In this document: positions 55,187 through 64,000 of the stretch, in pieces
Position numbering within the stretch: position 1 is the stretch's first letter
Layout of the letters: each line of letters begins with the position of its first letter
Assembly (NCBI RefSeq): GCF_043555935.1
Contig: NZ_JBIGIB010000003.1
Span: forward strand, 248,001-312,000
Reading direction: 5' to 3'
Length of the DNA: 64,000 nucleotides
DNA from: Pelomonas baiyunensis
GTDB taxonomy: Bacteria > Pseudomonadota > Gammaproteobacteria > Burkholderiales > Burkholderiaceae_C
Position numbers and translations under genes: made by a program
The notes under the pieces: generated by a model
What the model was told of the DNA's origin: nothing
Seen by the model: the letters and a program-made list of their open reading frames with translations, nothing else
Databases searched by the model: none

Positions 55187-56191
55187 TCATGGCGTGGCTC
55201 CCGACGCCTTGGCGGCGGCCTTTTCAGCGGCTTTGGCGGCGCGCTCTTCCTTCTTGGCCGCGCGCACGGCGGCCTTGGCTGCAGCCGCCGAGGCGGCTTC
55301 TGCGGCTGCGGCGGCCTCGGCCTCCTTCTTGGCCGCGAGATGCCGGTCGTGCGGCAACAGCACCAACACGTGGCGGGCACTGTCCGGTTGGGCGATGGGG
55401 GCCAGCAGCACCTGCGCGAAGCTGGAATCACCACGGCGCTCCACCACGGCCACCTTGGCCACGGGCAGGCCCGGCGGGTACACGCCGTCCAGGCCGGAGG
55501 TGGTCATGAGGTCGCCCACCTTGATGTCGGCGTTGGCGGCCAGGAAGCGCAGTTCCATGCCAGCGCCATCCGATCGGCCGGCGGCGGCGTTGCGCATCTG
55601 GGTGCGGGCGTTGAGCAGCGGAATGGCGGCGTCCTTGTCGGTCAGCAGCGTCACTTCGCTGGACAGCGGGTACACGCGCGTCACCTGGCCCAGCACGCCG
55701 GCTTCATTGATGACGGGCGAGCCCGCCACCACGCCCTGCGTGGCGCCGCGGTCGATCACGACGCGCCGCGAGAACGGGTCCGGGGCCTCGAACAGCACCT
55801 CGGCCGGCACGGAAGGCACCGCCAGCGACGGTTGCAGGCCCAGCAGCTTGCGCAGCCGCTCGTTCTCGGCCTGCAAGGCTTCGGCGCGCGACAGGCGCTC
55901 GGCCTGCTGCGCCAACTGGCGCTTGGCCTGGTCTTCCGCCTGCATGGCCCGCTGCGTGCCGCGCAGGTAGTCGCCCGCGGTGTCCCACGCGTCCACGGGC
56001 GTCAGCAGTAGGCGTTGCACCGGGTGCAGCACCAGCGCCAGCGCGGCGCGGGCGGGCTGCATCAGCTGAAAGCGGGCGTCGGCCACCATCAGCAGCAGCG
56101 CCAGCGCCGAGCACAGCGCGAGCTTGGTCAGCGCCGACGGACCTTGGCGGAAGAACGGCGGGGGAGAGCGATCCAGGGTGCCGAGCGGCAT
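55187..56191 (-). CDS. mreC: Rod shape-determining protein MreC
   Basis: 334 residues. One membrane anchor (LTKLALCSALALLLMVADARFQ), a coiled-coil region (QAEDQAKRQLAQQAERLSRAEALQAENERLRKLLG), and the two MreC beta-domains (VVIDRGATQGVVAGSPVINEAGVLGQVTRV, GSPVV-like and VGDLMTTSGLDGVYPPGLPVAKV). The last 70 residues are an Ala/Lys-rich helical tail absent from many homologues. It is a periplasmic scaffold for the elongation machinery. mreB lies 35 bases upstream. Confidence 0.95.
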   Translation of the reverse strand: MPLGTLDRSPPPFFRQGPSALTKLALCSALALLLMVADARFQLMQPARAALALVLHPVQRLLLTPVDAWDTAGDYLRGTQRAMQAEDQAKRQLAQQAERLSRAEALQAENERLRKLLGLQPSLAVPSVPAEVLFEAPDPFSRRVVIDRGATQGVVAGSPVINEAGVLGQVTRVYPLSSEVTLLTDKDAAIPLLNARTQMRNAAAGRSDGAGMELRFLAANADIKVGDLMTTSGLDGVYPPGLPVAKVAVVERRGDSSFAQVLLAPIAQPDSARHVLVLLPHDRHLAAKKEAEAAAAAEAASAAAAKAAVRAAKKEERAAKAAEKAAAKASGATP

Positions 56192-56226
56192 GGCTTGCTG
56201 CGCGGCCCGAAGCCGCTACTCTGGGG

Positions 56227-57270
56227 TCACTCGGAGGTGAAGATGCTGCCCAGGCGCTCCATGCGCTCCAGGGCCATGCCGCAGCCGCGAACGACGCAGG
56301 TCAGCGGGTCTTCGGCCACCAGCACCGGCAGGCCGGTTTCTTCGCCCAGCAGGCGGTCCAGGTCGCGCAGCAGGGCGCCGCCGCCGGTCAGCATCATGCC
56401 GCGCTCGGCGATGTCGGCGCCCAGTTCCGGCGGCGTTTGCTCCAGCGCGTTCTTCACGGCGGAGACGATCTGATTGAGCGGGTCGGTCAGGGCTTCCAGG
56501 ATCTCGTTGGACGAGATCGTGAAGCTGCGCGGCACACCTTCGGACAGGTTGCGGCCCTTGACTTCCATTTCCTTGACCTCGGAGCCCGGGAAGGCGCTGC
56601 CGATGTTCTTCTTGATGGCTTCAGCCGTGGGCTCGCCGATCAACATGCCGTAGTTGCGGCGGATGTAGTTGATGATGGCTTCGTCGAACTTGTCGCCGCC
56701 CACGCGCACCGAGCCCTTGTAGACCATGCCGCCCAGCGAGATGACGCCGACTTCCGTCGTGCCGCCGCCGATGTCCACCACCATGGAGCCCGAGGCCTCA
56801 GCCACCGGGAGGCCCGCGCCGATGGCGGCGGCCATGGGTTCCTCGATCAGGTAGACCTCGGAAGCACCGGCACCGAGGGCCGATTCACGGATGGCACGGC
56901 GCTCGACCTGGGTGGAACCGCAGGGCACGCAGATGATGATGCGCGGCGACGGCTTGAAGGTCTTGCTGTCGTGGACCATCTTGATGAATTGCTTGAGCAT
57001 CTGCTCGGTCACCGTGAAGTCCGCGATCACGCCGTCCTTCATGGGGCGGATGGCTTCGATGTTGCCGGGCACCTTGCCCAGCATGGCCTTGGCCTCGCGG
57101 CCGACGGCCTGGATGGTCTTCTTGCCGTTGGGGCCGCCTTCGTGGCGGATGGACACCACCGAGGGCTCGTCGAGCACGATGCCCTTGCCGCGCACGTAAA
57201 TCAGGGTGTTGGCGGTGCCGAGGTCGATGGCCAGGTCGGTGGAGAAATAGCGGCGCAGGGAGGCGAACAT
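56227..57270 (-). CDS. mreB: Rod shape-determining protein MreB
   Basis: 347 residues, standard length. Actin-fold motifs: DLAIDLGTANTLIYVRGKGIVLDEPSVV, VPCGSTQVERRAIRESA, EEPMAAAIGAGLPV, VVDIGGGTTEVGVISLGG and GGGALLRDLDRLL. MreB polymerises on the inner membrane and directs side-wall synthesis. It is the first gene of the rod operon, divergent from gatC across a 208-base gap that must hold promoters for both. Confidence 0.99.
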   Translation of the reverse strand: MFASLRRYFSTDLAIDLGTANTLIYVRGKGIVLDEPSVVSIRHEGGPNGKKTIQAVGREAKAMLGKVPGNIEAIRPMKDGVIADFTVTEQMLKQFIKMVHDSKTFKPSPRIIICVPCGSTQVERRAIRESALGAGASEVYLIEEPMAAAIGAGLPVAEASGSMVVDIGGGTTEVGVISLGGMVYKGSVRVGGDKFDEAIINYIRRNYGMLIGEPTAEAIKKNIGSAFPGSEVKEMEVKGRNLSEGVPRSFTISSNEILEALTDPLNQIVSAVKNALEQTPPELGADIAERGMMLTGGGALLRDLDRLLGEETGLPVLVAEDPLTCVVRGCGMALERMERLGSIFTSE

Positions 57271-57478
57271 GGTGTGGCGCGGGGAGCCTCGCCGACGGGG
57301 CGCGGCTTGAAATCGGGGGTCTGAATAAGCGACGAGGCCGCCCGGGCTGCGACGAAATTCATCGCGAATCGGGCAGCCTCGAGGGCTTGCAAGATGGGCG
57401 GCGATAATAACCGATCACCCTGTTTTTGAGCCCGCCAGCACTAGGTTTCTGGCGCATGGCTTACATCTAAAAACCCTC

Positions 57479-57774
57479 ATGAGCCTCACCCCTGACGACG
57501 TGAGCCGCATCGCCAATCTGGCACGGCTGGAATTGCAGCCGGCCGAGTCGGACGCGCTGCTGGGCAACCTCAACGACTTTTTCAAGATCGTGGACCAGAT
57601 GAGCGCCGTGGACACGGCCGGCATTGAGCCGCTGTACACGCCGCTGTCGGCCATCCAGCAGGTGCAACTGCGTCTGCGCGAGGACGCCGTCACCGAGAGC
57701 AACCAGCGCGAGTTGAACCAGCGCAGCGCCCCGGCCGTCGAGGACGGCCTCTTCCTCGTTCCCAAGGTCATCGA

Positions 57775-57778
<4 letters not shown>
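57479..57778 (+). CDS. gatC: Asp/Glu-tRNA amidotransferase subunit C
   Basis: 99 residues. The family pattern DVSRIANLARLELQP, LNDFFKIVDQMSAVDTAGIEPLYTP and LREDAVTESN is clear. GatC holds GatA and GatB together in the amidotransferase that converts misacylated Glu-tRNA(Gln) or Asp-tRNA(Asn) to the amide form. It overlaps gatA by four bases (ATGA). First gene of gatCAB. Confidence 0.96.
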
Positions 57779-59265
<1,487 letters not shown>

Positions 59266-59267
59266 TC

Positions 59268-60719
59268 ATGCCCACGACACCCAAACTCATCCGCGGCTAC
59301 GAAGTCGTCATCGGCCTCGAAAACCACGTCCAGCTCTCCACGCAGAGCAAGATCTTCAGCGGCAGCTCCACCGCCTTCGGTGCCGAGCCCAACACCCAGG
59401 CCTCGCCGGTGGACCTGGCCCTGCCCGGCACACTGCCGGTGCTCAACCGCGCGGCGGTCGAGCGGGCCATCCGCTTCGGTCTGGCGGTGGGGGCCAAGGT
59501 GGCGCCGCTGTCCATCTTCGCCCGCAAGAACTACTTCTACCCCGACCTGCCCAAGGGCTACCAGATCAGCCAGTTCGAGATCCCGGTGGTGCAGGGCGGC
59601 GCGGTGGAGTTCTTCGTCGGTGATGTGAAGCACAAGGTCAACCTGACCCGCGCCCACCTGGAAGAAGACGCGGGCAAGAGCCTGCACGAGGACTACCAGG
59701 GCCAGTCGGGCATCGACCTGAACCGCGCGGGCACGCCGCTGCTGGAGATCGTGTCCGAGCCCGACATGCGCTCGGCGCAAGAGGCGGCCGAGTACGCCAA
59801 GACCCTGCACGCGCTCGTCATGTGGTTGGGCATCTGCGACGGCAACATGCAGGAAGGCTCGTTCCGCTGCGACGTGAACGTGTCGGTGCGCAAGCCCGGC
59901 GAGCCCTTTGGCACGCGCCGTGAGATCAAGAACCTCAACAGCTTCCGCTTCCTCGTCGACGCGGTGAACTACGAGGTCAACTGGCAGATCGACGAAATCG
60001 AAGACGGCCGCAAGATCAGCCAAGCGACCGTGCTCTACAACCCGGACACCGGCGAGACCCGCGCGATGCGCAGCAAGGAAGACTCGGCCGACTACCGCTA
60101 CTTCCCCGACCCCGACCTGCCGCCGCTGGTCATCGCGCCGGAGTGGGTGGAGCGCGTGAAGGGCGAGATGCCGGAACTGCCGTCGGTGATGGCGGCGCGC
60201 TTCGAGAGCGCGGACGGCCTGCCGGCCTATGACGCGACCATGATGACCCAGAGCCTGGCCACGGCTCGCTACTACGAGGCCGCCAAGGCCGCGGGCGCGA
60301 CACCGAAGCTGGTGGCGAACTGGGTGATGGGCGAAATCAGCAAGCGGCTGAACGCCTCGGGCGCCGAGATCGATGCCGCACCGGTCGGCCCGGCGCTGCT
60401 GGCAAAACTGATCGCTCGCATCTCGGACGGCACGATCTCGAACAACGCCGCCAAGCAGGTGTTCGAGGCGCTGTGGAGCGGCGAGTCGACGGACGTCGAC
60501 GCGGTCATCGAAGCCAAGGGCCTCAAGCAGGTCAGCGACACCGGCGCCATCGAGGCCATCCTCGACGAGGTGCTGGCGGCCAACCAGAAATCGGTCGACG
60601 AGTACCGCGCCGGCAAGGACAAGGCGTTCAACGCGCTGGTCGGTCAGGCCATGAAGGCCACCAAGGGCAAGGCCAACCCGGCGCTCGTGAACGAGCTGTT
60701 GAAGAAGAAGCTGGGCTGA
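59268..60719 (+). CDS. gatB: Asp/Glu-tRNA amidotransferase subunit B
   Basis: 483 residues. Landmarks: YEVVIGLENHVQLST, KNYFYPDLPKGYQISQFE, EEDAGKSLH, LNRAGTPLLEIVSEPDMRS, EGSFRCDVNVSVR, and a C-terminal helical/YqeY-like tail (ISKRLNASGAEIDAAPV...LLKKKLG) that binds tRNA. It activates the side chain using ATP and performs the final transfer. Completes gatCAB; convergent with the DUF4124 gene. Confidence 0.98.
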   Translation: MPTTPKLIRGYEVVIGLENHVQLSTQSKIFSGSSTAFGAEPNTQASPVDLALPGTLPVLNRAAVERAIRFGLAVGAKVAPLSIFARKNYFYPDLPKGYQISQFEIPVVQGGAVEFFVGDVKHKVNLTRAHLEEDAGKSLHEDYQGQSGIDLNRAGTPLLEIVSEPDMRSAQEAAEYAKTLHALVMWLGICDGNMQEGSFRCDVNVSVRKPGEPFGTRREIKNLNSFRFLVDAVNYEVNWQIDEIEDGRKISQATVLYNPDTGETRAMRSKEDSADYRYFPDPDLPPLVIAPEWVERVKGEMPELPSVMAARFESADGLPAYDATMMTQSLATARYYEAAKAAGATPKLVANWVMGEISKRLNASGAEIDAAPVGPALLAKLIARISDGTISNNAAKQVFEALWSGESTDVDAVIEAKGLKQVSDTGAIEAILDEVLAANQKSVDEYRAGKDKAFNALVGQAMKATKGKANPALVNELLKKKLG

Positions 60720-60747
60720 GGCGGCAGGCGGCGGGCGCCGCCTGCGG

Positions 60748-61443
60748 TCACTTCGATGCGGCCTTGGACGGCGCCGGTGCCGGCGCCTTCTCCGGCAGGC
60801 TCAACGGCGGCAGGGTGCCCGGCGCGGTGCCGGCCCACAGCTTGCGCAGCCGGGCCAGTTCCAGGTCGTAGCCCTTGTTGATGCGCACCAACTCGGCCTT
60901 CTGGTTTTCGATCAACACCTGTTGGGCTTCCACGCTGGCGTCGTTGGCGTCCAGCAGTTGCTTGAGCTTGCCCGGCAGCGGCTTGCCTTTGTAGAACTCC
61001 GCTTCGTCTTGCAGCGGCTTGCGCTCGGCCATCAAGTCCTTGATGCGGCGCTCGGACAGGCGCATCGCCTTGTTGGCGTCGTCCAGCGCGGCATTGCGGG
61101 CGCGTTGGTGGGCGGCTTCGTTCGGGTAGCGCAGCACCAGCGCGCGGTCGCGGCGGATGGCGTCTTGCTGGGCCATGCGATCAGCCGCGGCCTGGCGCTC
61201 GGCGGCTTCCTTGGCGGCGCGCTCTTCCGGGCTCAAGAAGGGCGGCAGGGTGCTGCGCTGCGAGCCGTCGGCATTGAGCACCCGCTGTTCGCGGGCGGTG
61301 CATTCCAGGATGGGTCGGTCGCTGGTGAGCTTGCGGCCGTCGGGTGTGGTGCAGGTGTAGATGCCTTTGCTGGGCGCGGCTTCCTGTGCCAGGACGGCAG
61401 TGCCCCCCGACGCAACAGCCACGGCGATCAGCAAGCGGCGCAT
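60748..61443 (-). CDS. Exported DUF4124-domain protein
   Basis: 231 residues. A signal peptide (MRRLLIAVAVASGGTAVLA) precedes a short DUF4124 domain (GIYTCTTPDGRKLTSDRPILECTAREQRVLNADGS) with two cysteines. A long charged helical region follows (SPEERAAKEAAERQAAADRMAQQDAIRRDR, and more), then a Pro/Ala-rich end. Periplasmic, function unknown. It is seven bases downstream of pyrE on the same strand and may be co-transcribed. Confidence 0.85.
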   Translation of the reverse strand: MRRLLIAVAVASGGTAVLAQEAAPSKGIYTCTTPDGRKLTSDRPILECTAREQRVLNADGSQRSTLPPFLSPEERAAKEAAERQAAADRMAQQDAIRRDRALVLRYPNEAAHQRARNAALDDANKAMRLSERRIKDLMAERKPLQDEAEFYKGKPLPGKLKQLLDANDASVEAQQVLIENQKAELVRINKGYDLELARLRKLWAGTAPGTLPPLSLPEKAPAPAPSKAASK

Positions 61444-61450
61444 CCGGCCC

Positions 61451-62122
61451 TCAGACGCCGTAGCGCTCGCGGTAGGCCAGCACCGCGGGACGGTGTGCGG
61501 CCAGTTCCGGCGCGTCGTTCAGGTAGGCCAGCAGGTCGGCCAGGCCGGCCACGGCCACCACGGGCAGGCCGTAGCGCTGCTGCACCTGCTGCACGGCCGA
61601 GTGGGCGCTGTCCACGCCGCCCTCGGCGGCTTTTTCCTGCCGGTCCAGCGCGATGGAGACGCCGCACGGCGTGGCACCGGCCGCCTCGATCATCTGGATG
61701 GACTCGCGCACCGAGGTGCCGGCGGAGATGACGTCGTCGATGATGAGCACGCGGCCCTTCACCGGTGCGCCCACCAGCGTGCCGCCTTCGCCGTGGTCCT
61801 TGGCTTCCTTGCGGTTGTAGGCGAAGGGCACGTTGTGCCCGCGCCGCGCCAGTTCCATCGACACCGCCGCAGCCAGCGTGATGCCCTTGTAGGCCGGGCC
61901 GAAGATCATGTCGAACTGCAGGCCCGAGGCGATCAGGCGTTCGGCATAAAAGCCCGCCAGCTTGCCCAGCTTGGCACCGTCGTCGAACAGGCCGGCGTTG
62001 AAGAAGTAGGGGCTCAGCCGCCCGGCCTTGGTCTTGAACTCCCCGAATCGCAGCACGCCGGCTTCCACGGCAAAGGCGACGAAGGACTGGGCAAGGGTGT
62101 CAAGGGCAGCAGCGGCGGACAT
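61451..62122 (-). CDS. pyrE: Orotate phosphoribosyltransferase
   Basis: 223 residues from the ATG at 62122. It adds ribose phosphate to orotate in pyrimidine synthesis. Motifs: FKTKAGRLSPYFFNAGLFDDG, IFGPAYKGITLA, AYNRKEAKDHGEGG and the PRPP-binding VLIIDDVISAGTSVRES. An upstream GTG at 62143 is a weaker alternative. The DUF4124 gene follows. Confidence 0.97.
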   Translation of the reverse strand: MSAAAALDTLAQSFVAFAVEAGVLRFGEFKTKAGRLSPYFFNAGLFDDGAKLGKLAGFYAERLIASGLQFDMIFGPAYKGITLAAAVSMELARRGHNVPFAYNRKEAKDHGEGGTLVGAPVKGRVLIIDDVISAGTSVRESIQMIEAAGATPCGVSIALDRQEKAAEGGVDSAHSAVQQVQQRYGLPVVAVAGLADLLAYLNDAPELAAHRPAVLAYRERYGV

Positions 62123-62221
62123 GTAAAAGATTCTAGAGGTCACAAAAAGCGGCCCGACCCCCCAGAAGGGGCCGGGCCGGCAGGGGGTTTCACCGAGGGG
62201 CGCGGCGCCCCCAGTGCCCGA

Positions 62222-64000
62222 TCAGAACGAGGCCTTGAACTGCACGCCGTAGCTGCGCGGCTCGTTGACGATGCCGGTCAGGTTGTCAAAGTCGATCGCG
62301 GCGATGACCTGGCGGTGGTTGGTGATGTTGCGCGAGTAGGCCGCCACTTCGTACTTGCCGTTGGCCCAGCCGTAGCCCACGCGCAGGCCGCCTTCCAGGG
62401 CCGACTTGGCTTTGTATTCCACGGCTTCGTACAGGAACATGTTGTACTTGTCCTTGTAGGCCCAGTCGGTCAGCACGGTCAGTTCGCCGTCGCCGATCTC
62501 GGTGCTGTACTTCAGCGTCCAGTTCCACACCACCTTCGGTGCGCGCGGCAGCGGGTTGCCGTCGATGCTGACCGTGCCGGCCAGCTTGCCGGCCGGGTCC
62601 AGCACCGTGCAGCCCGTGTTGGGCGTCAGGAATTGGAAGTTGGCGTTGCCGCAGGGCTGGATGAAGAGGTTGCCGTCCTTAATCTTCGTGTCGTTGTACG
62701 AGAAGCCCAAGGTGGTGCGCCAGTCGCGGGCGATGATGGCCTGCGCGTCGATCTCGAAGCCCTGGCCTTCGGCCTTGGCGGCGTTGACCAGGCGGTTCTG
62801 GTTGGTGGAGCCCGAGCCGGCGGTCAGCTGCAGGTCCTTCACGCGGTACTTGAACAGCGTGCCGGTGATGCGGGCGGTGTTGTCCAGCAGGTCAGCCTTG
62901 AAGCCGGCTTCCACCGACAGGTTCTTCTCGGAGTTGGCGATCGAGATGCTGTCGCCGAACAGCACGCGGCCCTGGATGGACGGTGCGCGGTAGCCGGTGG
63001 CCACGCGGGCGAACAGGCTGGTGGACTTGTCCAGGTTGTAGTTCGCGCCCAGGTCCCAGCTCCAGTTGGTGGACTTGGGGTTGGCGTAGAACGGGCCAAT
63101 GATGTCGACGTTCTTGGCCTTGCCCGGCGTCCAGGTGCGCACGGCGTCGAAGTCCTTCTTGTCGTCGGTGTAGCGCAGGCCGGCGGTCAGCTTCAGGTCG
63201 GGCGAGACGGCGTACTTCACGTTGCCGAACGCGGCCCAGGACTTGGCGTTCTGGTGCTGCACGGCGTAGCCGTTCTGCGGGTCACCCGAGGCGAAGCTGT
63301 CGAAGTTGAAGCTGTCCACTTGCAGCTTCTCATTGAAGTAGTACACGCCCAAGATCCACTGCATCGCTGCGGCGGTGTTGGACTGCAGGCGGAACTCTTG
63401 CGTCGTCTGGCGCAGGTAGGGGATGCCGTCGGCCGTTTGTGCGTCGAACGGGATGACCGACGGGTAGGGCGTGGTGGAGCCGGCGGGGGTGTACTTCGGG
63501 CCGTCGGCGATGCCGCAGAAGCGGCAGCCGAAACCGCCGTCGACGTCGCCGCGGCTGTAGAACTTGGCGCGGTCGTGGGCGGTGATGGAGTACAGCGACA
63601 TGCCGTCCAGGTCCCAACGCAGGCGGGCGCTGACTTCGCTGGACTTCAGGGTCTGCGAGTTGTAGCCGTCGGTGGGGTAGTAGGCGTCGTCGTAGCCGTC
63701 CACCAGGTCGTTGGTGCCGCGCTTGATGATGTTGGCGCGGAAGGTGGTGGCCGTGCCGCTGAAGTCGCGGGCCTGAACCTTGAACAGGCCTTCGAAGTTG
63801 CCGTTCTTGTACAGCGCCTGCATGCGCAGGGCCTTGTCGTTGTAGCCCTCGAGGTCGGCCGTGCCGCCGGCGGTGGCGGCAATCGGGTTGTGCACGCGGT
63901 TGCTCTGGCGCTGGCTCAGGCCGGCCACGCGCAGTTGCAGGTCGCTGTCCACCGGCACGTTCACGGCGGCTTCCAGGTTCACGGCGCTCCAGCGGCCGAA
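62222..64000 (-). CDS. TonB-dependent receptor, C-terminal part (cut by window edge)
   Basis: The frame runs from the window edge (its last 592 codons are seen) to a stop at 62222. Repeated barrel-strand patterns (LRVAGLSQRQSNRV, VKYAVSPDLKLTAGLRYTDDK, SLFARVATGYRAPSIQG, FRYDDTK-like FSYNDTKIKDG) and the ending SYGVQFKASF, with terminal Phe, identify an outer-membrane TonB-dependent receptor. TATGYRAPS is typical of the proteobacterial receptor family for carbohydrate, vitamin or flavonoid-like ligands. The plug domain and signal peptide are outside the window. A GC-rich hairpin-prone stretch (62146-62215) separates it from pyrE. Confidence 0.9.
   Translation of the reverse strand, partial: FGRWSAVNLEAAVNVPVDSDLQLRVAGLSQRQSNRVHNPIAATAGGTADLEGYNDKALRMQALYKNGNFEGLFKVQARDFSGTATTFRANIIKRGTNDLVDGYDDAYYPTDGYNSQTLKSSEVSARLRWDLDGMSLYSITAHDRAKFYSRGDVDGGFGCRFCGIADGPKYTPAGSTTPYPSVIPFDAQTADGIPYLRQTTQEFRLQSNTAAAMQWILGVYYFNEKLQVDSFNFDSFASGDPQNGYAVQHQNAKSWAAFGNVKYAVSPDLKLTAGLRYTDDKKDFDAVRTWTPGKAKNVDIIGPFYANPKSTNWSWDLGANYNLDKSTSLFARVATGYRAPSIQGRVLFGDSISIANSEKNLSVEAGFKADLLDNTARITGTLFKYRVKDLQLTAGSGSTNQNRLVNAAKAEGQGFEIDAQAIIARDWRTTLGFSYNDTKIKDGNLFIQPCGNANFQFLTPNTGCTVLDPAGKLAGTVSIDGNPLPRAPKVVWNWTLKYSTEIGDGELTVLTDWAYKDKYNMFLYEAVEYKAKSALEGGLRVGYGWANGKYEVAAYSRNITNHRQVIAAIDFDNLTGIVNEPRSYGVQFKASF

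Overview
The window is high-GC DNA with dense, alternating operons. Gene content and order suggest a betaproteobacterium of the order Burkholderiales, probably the Comamonadaceae or Rubrivivax/Leptothrix group. This rests on the neighbourhoods recA-recX-DUF2889-sucC-sucD-terC, pilin-O-antigen ligase-moaC-M48 protease and rodA-mrdA-mreD-mreC-mreB next to gatCAB, recalled from general knowledge and not from a search. No rRNA, tRNA, CRISPR array, insertion sequence or phage integrase was seen.

1-9.9 kb: a partial cupin gene, recQ, a small secreted protein, and a 1178-residue protein joining a DyP-type peroxidase to a cytochrome P450, translationally coupled to a secreted protein. Next is a lower-GC island (about 7.0-9.15 kb) that reads as an integron cassette array without an integrase: short unknown genes, each followed by an attC-like site, ending in a frameshifted SLBB-domain cassette and a truncated attC.

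9.9-26 kb: a LytTR response regulator and LytS-type kinase, a secreted pectate lyase with an unusual upstream region (12-G run and paired direct repeats), two adjacent proteins with class III cyclase-type domains, a second small secreted protein with LPRVV(V/I)(T/E)G repeats, an S9 peptidase, uvrA, a PEP-CTERM protein, a lone receiver and a SWIB protein with a histone-like tail.

26-32.3 kb: a six-gene minus-strand cluster behind a Fur-box-like site: tonB, siderophore receptor, PiuC-type dioxygenase, FMN alpha-hydroxy-acid oxidase, PepSY protein and cytochrome b561-like protein. It looks like one iron-acquisition unit.

32-49 kb: holin-like membrane protein, M48 protease, moaC, two O-antigen ligase/PglL-like proteins, two almost identical type IV pilins (the upstream one with a sigma-54 promoter match), a metallo-beta-lactamase-fold phosphodiesterase, an FHA-PP2C-Ser/Thr kinase cluster, TerC, sucCD, a DUF2889 protein, recX, and recA with a LexA box.

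49-64 kb: an OmpR-type two-component pair, the rod-shape operon, gatCAB, a DUF4124 protein, pyrE and the C-terminal part of a TonB-dependent receptor cut by the window edge.

The most unusual items are the peroxidase-P450 fusion, the integrase-less cassette array, the iron operon carrying a hydroxy-acid oxidase, and the pilin pair with two ligase-like neighbours.
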